Shown: piece by piece, positions 11,904-24,500 of the stretch
How the letters are laid out: the number at the start of each line of letters is the position of its first letter
Numbering within the stretch: the first letter of the stretch is position 1
From: Nautilus pompilius
Lineage: Eukaryota > Mollusca > Cephalopoda > Nautilida > Nautilidae
Assembly (NCBI GenBank): GCA_018389105.1
Contig: JACATO010001064.1
Location: 434,001 to 498,000, forward strand
Length of the DNA stretch: 64,000 bases
Direction: 5' to 3'
Program-made: the position numbers and the translations under genes
The notes under the pieces: generated by a model
Databases searched by the model: none
What the model saw: the letters and a program-made list of their open reading frames with translations, nothing else
Told to the model about the DNA's origin: nothing

Positions 11904-14639
11904 TTTGATTAGCTGTCTATATCTCTTGATCTTCATCGCATGATGAATATTCGGGATGATACAGAAGGGTTATTTGATAACTCAACATGGCATCACTGAT
12001 CGGTTGTCGCCGCAGCATTGATTTAGAGTAAAACGACAACTCTGAAAACGGGATATGACGCATAATCCAGTCCATTAGCCGTAGACTCTGTGTATATGCC
12101 ATGGCGAGAGGAGGGAATTCTACTTATTAATTTCATAAAACTCTAGTGTCAATAATCGTGACATAATTCAGCAAGACGGATGTGAAATGGTAAATAATAT
12201 TGCCATGCATGTCTAATAATGTTTAAGCTCTATTTCGGACTATTAGTGCTTATTATTTCAGAGCCAACGTCGCTGGGTTTACTATTATTTTATTTTTTTT
12301 GTGTTTGGACAGTTTCTTTGTTAATATGATGGAGGGTTATCATCCATTATAGTTAATTCGTCAGCAAACATCTGGAGTTCGAGACTCGACACCAAAGTAA
12401 CCGATCTTATCATTTCCTGGAGATTGTCCGAGAAGCCGTAACAGTTGTAACGCACACAAACTTCGCTACTGATGTTGGGCGCCCTCAAGTTGGGTAGAGA
12501 ATACTACTGTTGCCCTCGTATCAGCAGTTGAGATGATGAACGATAAAGTTTTAAAGAAGAACTTTAAGAAAGGAAGCTGGATATTCATCAGACACGGTGA
12601 TCACCAAAATGTCAGAATGTTAAAACGGTACAACGTTTCAGTCCTTGCTGGACTTTCGGTATGGCGACTGGTGTTCTTTTGTTGTCCATCTTTAAAGTTT
12701 TAGATTTTTTGTTCAGGGTTCATATATCCTCATTTTAACTGACATTGAAACATAGCTCATCTTCATTTCGTCTTTAATTATTAGTATATAACCAAGAGAC
12801 TGTCTTTACGTGTTATTTGCAAAACATTAAGTATAAAAGATGGCAACTGTAAAAATGCTGTTTTTTTGTCTTTATGAGTCAATAAAGGGGAATGGAAGAC
12901 GAATTTTTCCATTGTGGGTTAATGGTGCTGGTTATCAACAGACACAAGTTCGACAGATTGACTCAGGTACGAATTGTCGCCGTAAGTTTTTGAATAGCAC
13001 GGTATTTTAGCACTCTCTAGATCCTTCACCACTAACACCTGGAAATTTGCTCTTCTTTAATGCACTACAGATAGAATCAATAAGAAATAAACGTTTTCCG
13101 CTTGAGATTTTTTTTTTTTGCATTTTCTATAAAAGAAAAAAAAACTTCAAAACTTCTTAGAGTTAACAGCTTAGTAGGTTAAAATGCGGCTACAGTCTGA
13201 ACGTAGAGAAGAGCCGGATGAAGTGATCCGTCATCCGTTGATGAGGAGGAATGATAGAATGTACTGAGACTGGCATAAAATATCCTTCCCAGTTCTTAAG
13301 TAACCAAAGGTTGTTTTTTTTTAAGTTTCTTTATGTCTATAGCTTATGGATGGCAAGGAGACCATCTATATGTGTTTCTTTCCGAAGTTATTTAGATTCT
13401 GACGAGGAGTCAGGGCCGCTGTAACTGTCTCTATTTCGAACTCATTAGATAATCGAAGTACGCAAAAGAATTGGTTGAAAATTTGTAATAAATGGAGAAA
13501 AAAAAAGAAAAACTTGCAAGAGACAATTCAAGTTTTAGATCAACGAGAAGCAATTGCAGATGCTCCGTTAGAACAATAGAAATAGGTAGAAATTATTTGT
13601 ATTTAGCAGTCAGATCTTTTGTTCTATCAGCAGCAGCAGCAGCTCGAGCTACAGACAACTCCTCTGCTCTCCCAGCCAAATTATACTTCTGTACGCCAGC
13701 GATAATATTTTTAGCTCGAAGGTTTATTTAGTCTTCTTTTTACTTTCTTTATAAATTAAATATAAAATAATATATAAATAAATGTATTCACCTAAAATAA
13801 TTCTTTAAAAACGTTTTCAGAAACTGTAAAAAAAAAAAAATCAGAAATATTTGTCCTGGGTTTTGTTCGCTAATGTAATTGATTTGATGTTTTGTTGCTT
13901 AGCAACAGAGTAACCCTCTGACGTTTAAAGTAACGCAAGTATTGACTTAACTGCCACTTTCTGCTCCTAACTGCCCGGCTGTATGGAGGAAGCGGAGGAT
14001 GAGACAGTGAGACGGAGAGCTTGCAGATGGGATGAGACAGTGAAAAGCAGGAAAGGCGAGCTCGGCTGGAATAAGAGAGAACTTTTTATTCAGGAAGGAG
14101 ACAAAGGAGAGTAAGAGAATAGGGCAAGGAGTCTTTAAGGGGAGCGTTAGGCAGCGAGCTGTGGGGTGGCCTAGATAGGCTGTCGGCTACGGCAGGGTAA
14201 GAAAGTAACCACTCCGACAGTTTCTAATAACAGTGATAGCCAACTTATAAAAATTAATTACGATGTCATTGATTTTTTCCCCCTTGATTTCGGCCTCATA
14301 AGCTGCGATACCTCCTTGGAAATAATAATATAACCTGATTAAAAAGTTATGATGTAGGAGATTATAAACAAACGATAGAACATCGACGTTAACATTAAAA
14401 CATATATGCATACAACCTTAGATGGCCTGAACGATGAGCCAGCAGGTACCCCTAGAGCTTTGGGCTGTTCTCCCGGGACTAAATCTTGCATGTATCAAAA
14501 GTTAGGAAGCAAAACCAAGCACAAAGAGACAGAAGTGGGCGACAGTTACGGATTTTGAAAGTCAGCCTCTCTCTCTGCGTTATAGCATTTTTTAAAATTT
14601 TTTTAAAGCGTGAATGACTTGTGTTGTAGTACAACCTGC
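11904..14639. other. No gene seen; one ribozyme-like motif
   Basis: AT-rich DNA with short ORFs of no recognisable family. On the minus strand at about 12630-12660 is AGTCCAGCAAGGACTGAAAC, a small stem-loop followed by GAAAC. That arrangement resembles hammerhead-like tails of Penelope-type elements. Runs of T occur at 13109-13119 and of A at 13828-13840. A short CAG run lies at 13629-13643. A purine-rich patch lies at 13985-14150. Confidence 0.35.
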
Positions 14640-14720
14640 ACCACGGTGGGTAAAGGAACTGCCGGGGTTTAGGCGGATCTAAAGTCCTGGGTTTCAACCC
14701 CAGTGACCCGCTGCCTGACT
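14640..14720 (+). mobile_element. tRNA-like SINE head
   Basis: A perfect TPsiC-arm-like hairpin CTGGGTTTCAACCCCAG includes a B-box-like GGTTTCAACCC. It is preceded by a TTTAG-GCGGAT-CTAAA stem-loop in the place of an anticodon arm. The 5' A-box half is poor and there is no matching acceptor stem, so I read this as a tRNA-derived SINE fragment and not a tRNA gene. Confidence 0.4.
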
Positions 14721-17329
14721 TGCTAAAATCGACCAGTCGAAAAATGTGATATCGATAACAAAGATGGGACACCTGTGTGAGACGAACTCGGTGTCCTTAA
14801 ATGTTCTACCTGTGAAATTATTGGGAAATAGAAATTCTCTTATATCAACCGTGACTTGCTCGCCATTGCAGCTGGTTTTCATGAAATATAAATAGACGCA
14901 TTCATTGTTGTTGCTGTTGTACCTTTTAAATATAAGCTAGAGCGAGAGCTATTCGACCCGAGTACTGAAGCGTTATGCGTCCATTCGCAGACCTGGACAT
15001 CAAACTCTGAACCTGTCACGTGATGAATGTCCAGTGATATTTCCACAGGTAGGTCGCTAGTGCTTATTACGGTAGTTAATATAACCCTGTCAGCCTCTTT
15101 ACAGGGTGTGCATGGAAATGCATGATATTAAACCTTTAAATAATATATTCTGATATTTATAGATATGCTTTGAAAAACAACAACAAACATAATTCTATTG
15201 ACAGCGGGGAAATTAATTATGTATTGTTTGTGAAGCATTTGTTTTGTGCGTGGGCGTAAACCCCTGGAAAGTTAGATGGATTGACCTGTGTCTGGTGGCA
15301 ATCAGATAAACTCTATATGAGAGCGGGCATACATAGTAGCACTTCGCTGATTTTAGTCGCTGGAATGATCAAGCCACTGCTGTCAGTGGTTATTTAAAAA
15401 TAGCAGAGTTGTCCGCCCCTGCTACTTCATTTTTCCACCGGATGCACAATAGGCAGTCTGGACGGCTAAAATATGAGAAAAATTCATAAAATACATGTAT
15501 TAATTTTGACTATAAACCTTCTGTTTGAGAGCATCCAAGCGACATATAGACACCTGGGGGAAATGTCAGATGTACGATACTCACGAGTGCAATTTGTTAT
15601 TATTATTGTTACAGACTTATTGTTTTATTTTTTTGTCCCAGTTACCTCCCCTTCACTCGCAGACAGCAGTCGGTCTACATGCTCGGAGAATGACGGAAGA
15701 AAGGAAATCGATAAAAGGCACCTCGGTCAGGCACACACCACACACTTCCCCCAAAACGAACCCTTTCTCCCCTCGCGCACTGAAGCCAGGCCCACGAGGT
15801 GAAAACAGGTGGCGCCATAAACCAGTGCAAACTGGCATGTGCCGAGGTATAGTGGCGACTCGGGTCCTGGTGTCGCCATGCGGCTTATTAGATTAACGTC
15901 TGCTCGGACAATCAACCGGCCTGAGAAATCACATCAGCAGCAGGGGAGCGGGACGGGGAGCCCTTGTCGAGAATCAGTCTTCTTTCTCACCCCGCCTACG
16001 AGGCCCGACAACCGACCTCCTCCCTGATTGACCCGAACGATCGAAGGTTATAACAAATTTCTGTTTCTATATATATATTTTTATTTCAATAGTTAAAATC
16101 TGTTTACACCATTTGAAGTACAAACAAGAAATTTTGAATAAATGTAGCACCCTTAATACCTAAAAAGATTCGTTATTTTAAACTCCACTCAGATTTACTC
16201 CCCTTCTTGAACAAATGCGAGCTTATTATTAATTCTATAAGTATTCAACCAATGTCTCTCGCACACACCGCCGTTTAAGAATACGAATTGTCTCCCTTTA
16301 AATGTAATATTACTCGGGCCTTCAATGAAACAAACGAAGTTCGATACCAAGAATGTAACGTTGGCCTCTAAAAAAGAAATAGGAAATAATTCTCAGCATT
16401 TCGTAGAAGTCAAGTTAAATTATTCTGGCTAACAAAATGTAGAGCAATTATCGTTAAATTGGGGCAAAAGCATGGATTTTGGCTGTTAGTAAAACAATTT
16501 TTTAAAAAAGGAACTATCAAGCCAATATATAGGTGTTATGCGCAAAGCCTCGTATTCCCAGGTGCGTAGAGTCGTCAGATCTGCAGGTATTTACATAGAA
16601 TTATTACAAGGAATTAGAACATTGTGACAGATTAGAATAAGACTGCAGCTGGCTCGTTGAATTCAGAGATGTTTGAAAATATAGCTGACAGAACAAAGAG
16701 CTTGTAAAAAGTCATAATTTTTTTAGTTACCATAAGAAAAACTAACGGACATAATTATAAATTACCTAAGCATACCCGCTCTCAATTTTTGTAAGAAAAC
16801 CTTGGCGCGAATCGCCCGCGGTAGTTTCTAACAGCGACAAGCGTTAAGCATTTCGAGTTTTGTCGGCAGACGTTTCATTGCCCCTCTGATGCCCAACCTC
16901 GCGCCTCACGAATAACCATTTTACGGGACGGCTGGTGCCGTTCTGCGCCACCTGGTGAGCACGACAGGGAATCGGGCAGAGCCTTGACTGCAGTTACGTT
17001 GACAGGAAACCTGTGGGCGACGTCACACTGAGACAAGGATTAATGAGCAGGTCTGCCACGCCCCCCACACGCTACTCTGCAGTTGCCAGTCGAGGAAACT
17101 ACACGGTCTGCTCCGCACATCCCTGTAGGCGATGGCCTAACTGCAGCGTAACCATTTTGGAGACTTGACCATGTTGAGAAATTTGATTTTTTTATTTGTA
17201 CTTCGAGGATAGATTGTGGTTTCATTGTTCATGCTACATTAGGTGAGTAAAAGCCTCGTGCACGTGAGACCAACAAACCGGGGCAGTTAGGGAGTCTGGA
17301 AATGGGTAGCGGGTTGTTAATGTAATTGT
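14721..17329. other. No gene seen; two GC-richer patches
   Basis: GC-richer patches lie at about 15640-16040 and 16800-17130. Overlapping ORFs on both strands in the first patch (15473-15802, 15525-15896, 15653-15838) show no known domain. One copy of the dispersed motif AATTGTCTCCCTT lies at 16286-16298. No repeats or RNA genes were recognised. Confidence 0.35.
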
Positions 17330-17610
17330 TGCAGCTGGTTCAGTGGCAGACACTGGACTGCCGTCGTTGAGGGTCCGGCCTGGAAACCTTGTTGAGACCG
17401 GTTTGGTTTGGTCTGGTGTACCGCAGTTCCACCTCGCTCTTCTTCACCAGCTTGCTGCCCGTGGGGTTATTCCGGGGTACTCCGGTTTTCTCCCACACAT
17501 AAAATAACAATTTCCAGTAGAGTTCTCCGGGTTCGTCTTATGGAGGTAATTCTTGACGGCTTAAACCCTGACTACCGCTGATACGACTAACCCTAACCCT
17601 CCATCCGAAC
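17330..17610 (+). mobile_element. tRNA-derived SINE with shared central domain
   Basis: The tRNA-like head begins AGCTGGTTCAGTGG (A-box-like, 17333-17346), followed by CACTGGACTGCC. The B box is degraded. The body has GACCGGTTTGGTTTGGTCTG, then GCTCTTCTTCACCAGC, then GGGGTACTCCGGTTTTCTCC and CCACA. The last part is a word I associate with central domains of widespread metazoan SINEs. The same order (GACCGG, TCGCTCTTCTTCA, TGGTTTCTTCCTACA) occurs on the minus strand at 35025-35305. The tail contains CTAACCCTAACCCTCC, a two-unit telomere-like word that is too short to mean a telomere. Confidence 0.6.
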
Positions 17611-18214
17611 CAAGGTAAGTAACTCGCTTGATCACCAAGGTTTACCTCCCCTTCCGCTTACCACTGTGAGCCGTCGTCCTCACACCTCGAGAGTCAGGAC
17701 ATGGTTCGCCATTACAGTGGAAGCCAGGGCATACAGTCAGTTCAGTAAATTAATTTTAACGAGTTTTCACTTATACATTATTGGTTTTCCTAAACCTGAG
17801 CTCGTTACCATAACAACACCCAAGTGAACGGTACGGAATCTTTATCGTCACTCGTTAGGCGGCTCCGTGGTAGTCACCAGTCAGGGTCAGGGCACTAACA
17901 AAAACAAAAATCAAAAAGATGTTGTAAATAAAAACGCGCAAGAATTGTCTCCCTTGTATAAGTTCCCAAAGAGAGCATAGAAATACTGACTTTTTCGTAA
18001 AATATATCTGAAAGATTTAAACTTTCAAAAAGAAAGAAACAGTTTACAGATATTTAAATCGATAGTTGGAGGTCAGCACTTCTTAATCCTCTATGTCCTT
18101 AATTTTGACATAACAGTGTCTTAAATGTGTAGGAAAATGTATATTCATCAAGTTCAGTGCACATATTAAACGAATTCTCTCTCTCTTTTAAAAAAAATAA
18201 TTAATGGAAAAGCG

Positions 18215-18221
18215 AATAATA

Positions 18222-18264
<43 letters not shown>

Positions 18265-18271
18265 TAATAAT
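18215..18271. repeat. (AAT)n microsatellite
   Basis: Imperfect AAT/ATA trinucleotide run. The upstream sequence shows no LINE coding end, so it is not clearly a retrotransposon tail. Confidence 0.9.
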
Positions 18272-19509
18272 GAAAAAAATGTTCATTCTGAAAAGAAATA
18301 TAAATTAAATTACACTAATGGCAATTGAGGTCAGATGCCACTTCCCTTTATTAATGGATTACCCATTGGGTTTAATTAGTTATGAATTGTCATATTTTAA
18401 ATCTCGACCAGTTAAGCATTTCAACAGTTTTATCGACAGAGACCCAGGGGTGGGTTAGCTGTGGTACCCAAGGAACCTCTCCTGACTTACCACTAAGGGT
18501 GAGCTGAACGTTGCCAGTTCAGAGGGGAGAAGCGCATAGTAAATAAATGTCGACAGGTGACTACAAGAAAAAGGTGCTTCACGCTGAAAGTTGAAAAGAA
18601 TGGAAGGGATCAATTAGAAAGATAATGCCGGAAGATACTTTTTTTCATTGTGATAAATCTTCCCGTCTGTGGCCGCTTGGTTCTGTAACAGGAACACGCC
18701 ATCGCTTTACTTAGAGGCTGAGACTGTGGTGCTGAATTCCTCTCTGACAGACCTTCAAACACCAGGTCTGTTCGCTGACCGACATTTAATCGTTATTAGA
18801 GGTCAGTCAGCTTGGATTTCAGGGTCAAATATTCCACTTTGCATATTGAAGAACCATGAGCAAAATATATTGTTTTTTTTTTTTTAAATAATACTTAAAT
18901 AGAACATTTTATTTAACCGTAAATAAAACTACGTATACACGTAGAATCCAGATTTAATAACAGTCCAGCAGGAACTCTGCAAAAACGAAAGATCTACTAA
19001 GCATTGGAAACGATTATTAATTAATTATTTTGAATATCTGTTAATAAGCAACTGTACGGAGGACTTTAGTATAAGGGAGATAACTAGCAAATTTGTATAA
19101 TAATGTCGAAAATTTCATGGCGCCCAGAAAATCGATTTAGAAAACAGACCACCCTTTCTTAATGAAATTATTGCTAAAAATTTTTTTCTTGTTATTGTTG
19201 GTTTTTTTTTTAACTTCATAACGATTTTAAATTTTTTAAAAAAAAGGCAAATTACTACGTAAAATCTGATTCATACTTTAAAACATCCAAACAAAAATTC
19301 GAATTCAATAAGCAACAAAGAAATTACTGACGTAGGCGGCAGGAGATGAAAGCTATTATTCAGTCTGATAATGGTACCATTCTTTTTCTCAGTTAAAGTA
19401 GTACTTTTTATTTTTTGGAATCTTCCTGCCTGTAATCTATAGTTTAAACTAAATAAATAAATAAAATTACTGAAAAGAAAGAGAAAAACGATTAAGAGCA
19501 GTTCTTTCA

Positions 19510-19550
19510 GAGGTGAAGATAACCCATAAGATCCTCGAAACGTCAGCTTT
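19510..19550 (+). other. Hammerhead-like / Penelope-tail-like motif
   Basis: GGTGAAGATAACCCATAAGA is followed by TCCTCGAAACGTC. The pairing of a TGA-GAT half with CGAAACGTC resembles the hammerhead-type core kept in 3' regions of Penelope-like retroelements. The first conserved box is not canonical (CUGANGA expected), so a working ribozyme is unlikely. Confidence 0.25.
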
Positions 19551-21782
19551 TGATCAATCAAGTCATGCAGTTGTCTGAAAAAACGTGTACTTTTATTTAC
19601 CTTTCTAATGAAGTTCAGTAAATTTTAACTTTTTCAGATTTGAAACTAATTTCCTGATATTCTTATATTTAAAATAATAAGTGATAATTAATTTGCAGTA
19701 GAACAAAATTTTAGAGAAAAACATATGAATGCTTGCTTTGTATTTGTAAATTGAATCAATTTAAGTTATCTCCCTTGGGCAGTTTTCTGTTAATGCTTTC
19801 TGTGGTTACCATTTGTACATTTTAAATAGTTTTACATTCCTATAATTACATCTCAGTCATCATAATAAATAAGAAAGAAATTCGACAGATGAAAACCAAG
19901 TCTGTTTACAAGAAAAATGTATTTCTTCATCACAACCGTCTGTCTTTGTCGGAATAAACTCTGCAGGGCTTCTAGAGAAACAAGTGCATTGTTCCTATCT
20001 CTAGTGGTGACGAATTCTGTTCCACTAATATAAAAGAAAAAAAAAGGAAAACATTTACGGTGGTATTCATATTAGGAAAACCTTTTCAGTGTTCAGTCAC
20101 GTATAAGCCAAACCAGACAATCGAGATCTGTGAACAATTTGTGTTAATAAACCAAAGATATCCATAACCTGTGGAAAAAGAGAACCGCAGTTTTGTGCAC
20201 ATTCCACCTCTCTTTCTGCCTTCTCTAAGACCGGTCTCTGATTTGAATCCTTTTCTCTCATGCATCTTTTTCATTTTCACTTAAGTAAATTGCTTGACTA
20301 CTTTAACACATTATATTGTTACTATTTATGATGTGTTTGCAATGCTAAAATTATTAATAAAAATACTATGAGTCGTTAATAACAATAACTTCGTAAATTG
20401 TTTTATGTTAATACATTAGAGACCACCATCTGGCTTGAGGGCTTGTAAAGTGAGAGTAGAAAAGGTAAGTGATATCAGAGCCCTAATAAATGTCATACAA
20501 CACTGACGGTGTACAACTATGATGTACATTGTTCTTTGTGGACTTCTTGATAGGAAAGCTATGTACTTTTAAATGTATAGAAATTTTATATCTTCTGAAT
20601 ATTTTTGAAATTTATGTTGATCAATATTGAAAATATGTTTTCATGTATGAAATAACTATTAGCGGACTTCACTGTCTTTTAAAATGTCAGGATGAGAAAA
20701 TACACCAGTATAGAGGCAGTTAGAGTAATATTTACTAATAATTTTTCTATTTTAGCCTAATCTCAGCTCACTACTAGAGGTGGACCTCAACTCAGTTACA
20801 GTACAAAAGAAGGACAATTTTATTATCAGAAAAATCAAAAATGTATTCCTAATATAAGGAAAAACTAATCAACGAGAACAATCCCAGTTTTGTAAAAAAT
20901 GAAGCAAGCAAATAAAATACTGTAAATTTGTTTATTAGTATTTTCAGCATTTATGGGGCGGATCAGGGTGATATTTTCATTTCTCCTAACCTTAGTAAGA
21001 GGAAATAGTGTAAAGTAACATTTATATGTTTTAATTAACAATTATGATTACCTCCCTTGATATAATTAGGAACCAGTTTTAAAAAGTGCAAAAACCAGAG
21101 GCCACCAATTGGAAATAGAGGCAACAGGGCCCCTATATGAGTACAAAACAACCCATCGGTGATGACAGGGAAACCTAATTTCCTTTTTAGGTAATTACAT
21201 TTAAACGTTTCAAACTGTATCATTTACCAGCCATGCGGAGTGTTTTTTTTATCTCAATAGCACTCCAACAGCAGCAGTAATAATATTTAAAATTCATCAT
21301 CGTTTAAATCACTAGCTAAAATGTCATCTTTTAAAGGATTTTCGCGCGCGCGCACGAGTGTCATGTTTCGGTTTTTAACAAAAAATCCACAATTTAACAT
21401 ATAGGACAGATCCAAAATTAGCGTTTAGCACAGTTATTTCCCTTGGTTTGTTAGATTAGATCCTCCGGACCATAACCATTTTCTGTTTATCGGGATATTT
21501 TGTGGAATTGCAAGAAGTCATCATCGAGAATCTGGTCAAATATTTAAAACTCTGACATAAATAAAATTAACAGGACCCAGGGATATCACACGCGTGAAGC
21601 TCACAGGTTAGACCTCTCACACGGGAGACTGTATATTTACAATGTCTGCTTTTGTCATTATATTTGTGTTTCCTACTAATTCAGAACAGACTGGATTGTT
21701 ATTTTTTAAAACTTTTTAATTTAAGAATATCGTCGTAGACAGTTCTGCAGCTGTTAGCTGGTACTTTAGACGAAAACTTCAG

Positions 21783-21802
21783 GTATATATATATATATAT
21801 AT
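21783..21802. repeat. (TA)n microsatellite
   Basis: Uninterrupted AT dinucleotide run of about 20 bp. Confidence 0.9.
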
Positions 21803-22559
21803 TTACTTCTAGATCTAGATGGTAAAAGGTGAGTTATCATTAAGTAGTCTCTGCCTGTCCGCATCGTCACTGTTCCAAATCTGGCTTTTGTTGGCAGAGC
21901 ACCTGTCGCAGAATATTTCCTTCGCTGAATGCCTGCTGCTAACTGTTCCAGTAAAAACCTATCGGCACTATTTTATAATACTTATATCCAGTGACCAAAA
22001 CATCCTAAGGTTAGGGGGATTAAATATATGCACACAATTTAAAATTGATCATGAAATATGACGTACAGAGTTTATCTTGCGCGATACCGCGACATTTTAC
22101 GCATGGAGTCCGCGAAGTGGGAGGAAGGGCACCGCTGTCCCTTTCTGGAAAGTTGATGGTGACAGGATGATGATTCATCATTTTCTGCCCGGTTGTCCAT
22201 GCTCACTGGCGCGTGGTGAGTCAGAAAAGAAATAACGAGTCCGACCGCATCCTGCCGAAATCCGAGAGGTCAGAGGTCGGGAATGGAGCAGGGCTATAAG
22301 AAATACAATATAAGGCGCTGGCAGAGCGCATGCATCTCAAAGTGAATAGCTGAGCCGTCTGTCCCTCTGTCTAGTTCTGTGAAACAAGCTGACGGATTAA
22401 TTAAGAAATTAAGGGGTCGCCAATTGGTTAGTATAACTGTGTTTTGATTGGTAAGTTAGTGACCTCAGCAGCGCTTCTAATTGGTTAATCGAACTAAGCA
22501 CTAGCAGCCACGTTCGGGTCCCCACCAGGCTGTAAAGTTGGCAAACAAACCCCCTTGCA

Positions 22560-23414
22560 ATGGCCGAGGAACCCAGTCCAGTCAGCTACAGTTTACATCT
22601 GTATTTGTTTTCAGAAAGTTTTTTATCAAATCGTAAATTAGAAACATCGGAGAAGAAAGCAGAGAAGAGGGCGGCAAGAACTTCCGGACAAAGCTGCGCC
22701 ATCTTAGGTCCAGATTCAGCAACAGCAGCTAAATGTGATCAACGCAATCACTCCGACGATGTGGGATTGTGTGTTAGTCTGTCTGTAAAACTACCTTAGA
22801 CAGCCTACTCGTGAAAGGTGACTCGTCTCTGAATTATGATTTCAAAAAAGGATCAAGGAATTTCCGTCGTGTCTGGTTAAATCAATATTCACCATGGCTT
22901 AGTTATTCCCTACACCTAAAAGGGGCAATTTGTAAATATTGTAGTATAATTCTCCCACAATCAGTTAGTTCATTCTGGCTGCAGGGAGCCTTCTACAAGG
23001 TATAAAGACTTTCATAAAGCTGCAAGAAGTCCTATTCTTACCGCTTGGCACAGAAATGCACCTGGTTTGCGATGTGGTCCAAAAGGGGGAACAATATGAT
23101 AAAAAATGTAAAAAGGAGACTAATTGAGTTGCTAGATTTCACTGATCTATTCCCTTCTATTCATCTGCAATTCATATTGCTCTAATATCACCAGTAACAG
23201 CCTGCACAGTAGTAAGGTCGTTTAGCACAACGAGAAGGGCGAAAAGATGGTTGAGGTCAACAATGGAAGATGATTGTTTGTCTGGACTTTGTATGATAAA
23301 TGATCGTAGATCAAAAGTTACAGCTAACGAGCAGGAATTTATTCAAAAAGTAATGGATGAATTTGGCCAAGACCAGAGAAGTTTACAATTTGTACTGAAT
23401 AAAAATGTTGAATG
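22560..23414 (+). pseudogene. hAT transposase (ZMYM1-like), internally deleted
   Basis: Remains of a hAT-superfamily transposase of the type with an N-terminal TTF zinc finger. The first part (22560-22799) is an N-terminal stretch ending in a DDVGLCV segment. The second (from 22811, minus its start) holds W-L-x-x-Y-x-P-W-L-x-Y and G-A-x-C-K-Y-C, the TTF-finger signature, about residues 22-44. After frame changes, the stretch from about 23196 to 23411 reads ACTVVRSFSTTRRAKRWLRS, then TMEDDCLSGLCM. That is the hAT C-terminal dimerisation domain (family: ERSFSxLRRIKxWLRSTM). The catalytic DDE core, normally several hundred residues between these parts, is missing, so the copy cannot be active. 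Starts are uncertain. Terminal repeats and the 8-bp target duplication were not identified. Confidence 0.7.
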
Positions 23415-23654
23415 ATTTTTTTGGAAGCTCTGATGGGGCAGCAGAATAGCAAAGGAAGCCGACTGACGTCGAAAAGATTAATTAAATTTGACGTCGAAAA
23501 AATTGATTACATTTTTTAAAATTCTAAATGAATCACAAGAAATATTTCTAAGTAAAAAAATTATTGATCAAAATCAAAAATAACTTTGACAGGAAAGATG
23601 TTATGCTTTCATCGCTAGGCCCATTCCCCGTACGGACGTCCATGCTCCGACATA

Positions 23655-24500
23655 CCCTAAAGTCACATGACCTATAGAAGCGTGTACGCCCATCTGTGGC
23701 TTGCACTACACCTGTCTGATAACCCTGTCCACCAGACGTCTGCCGCAGATTTTAAGAATGGGTTCCATTCTTCTGTCAAGCCTAGATGCAGTTGTGGAAT
23801 GGTCCAGAATTACATCGTCCCTAGAGCGCCTCGAGAGTCTTAGACATTCTATGGAGCTTAGATCGGGGTTAGGTATCTTCCTACTCAAGGTGATGGGCCC
23901 TAACATGAACACTGCTTTGCTTACAAACGGTACAGGTCTTCAATACACTCCCCCCCCCAGTTAGAAGTGAACCCTAACCCTGCCATAAGAGAGAACCAAT
24001 TAACCTCTGTGGTCGGTGACCTGGCACCCAGACTAGAACACTGCCACCACTATAACGGTCTCAGTCTACAGCACGTGGAATGAGAAGACTGGATTTACTC
24101 TCAACCGAGAAGAGAATCTGGCCCCAGTCCTAGTCCGCTCAAACGAGGCGCTGGGGTTAGGCGCACGTGGTGCGTAGAAAGCAGGGTGTGTCTTATGTCG
24201 TACAATCCGGTCGGAAATACGGCCTTACGGACCTGCCGCAATTCGTTCTGGATGGAACTTGCCGAGATAGTGTGGTTATGTCTGAACCAAGTGGATAGTT
24301 TGACGGTTATCGTCACGGGCAGTTTTCTTTTCTGTGGCGTCCTATGTCAGGTCTTTCGCGAACTGAGCTGTTTATCTGCCAAAGTCTGCTGATAAGACTC
24401 CATGTTATGCCAAATTCTGCAGCCGCGTCTGTCTGTCCGCAGGTCGACTGCGGTCATGTATCGCCGCTCATTGGCAATCCGTCTTCGAACTGCCATACTC
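23655..24500 (-). pseudogene. Tc1/mariner-like transposase, degenerate
   Basis: Read on the minus strand. The N-terminal part (24316-24500) has a helix-turn-helix-like stretch, and its KLPVTITVKLSTWFRHNH stands where the family has PRVTT-type linker sequence. It continues SASSIQNELRQVRKAVFPTG (family: tVRnRLreaGL). The catalytic middle is mostly lost. Near 23849-23875 it shows NPDLSSIEC in place of SPDLNPIEH, then RRSRDD, and it ends RLDRRMEPILKICGRRLVDR, matching the family's EWNxIPQxxINRLVxSM tail. Stops and frame changes break the copy throughout, and the two longest pieces are 71 and 68 codons. A C-run at 23949-23958 sits between the two halves. Confidence 0.65.

Larger units (their letters stand above)
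17611..22559. other. No gene seen
   Basis: Mostly AT-rich. Four copies of the dispersed motif AGTT(A/G)TCTCCCTT, some imperfect, lie at 17943-17955, 19073-19085 (reverse), 19763-19777 and 21048-21059. A GC-richer patch at 22080-22310 contains GCGCATGC and TATAAG words but no recognisable gene. ORFs at 18669-18887, 19271-19561 and 21819-22061 have no known domain. Confidence 0.35.

Noticed and set aside
11404..11943. Longest ATG-type ORF in the window (179 codons, plus)
   Set aside because: It crosses a C-run, SINE sequence and a poly(A) tail translated as Lys runs. The overlapping minus ORFs are equally open, and composition is not protein-like.
14640..14715. Possible tRNA gene
   Set aside because: A good TPsiC-like arm, but no acceptor stem and a poor A box. 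More likely a SINE head.
17586..17602. Telomere-like CTAACCCTAACCCT word; similar at 23972-23985
   Set aside because: Only two units each, within SINE or Tc1 remains; no array, so no evidence of telomeric or interstitial telomere sequence.
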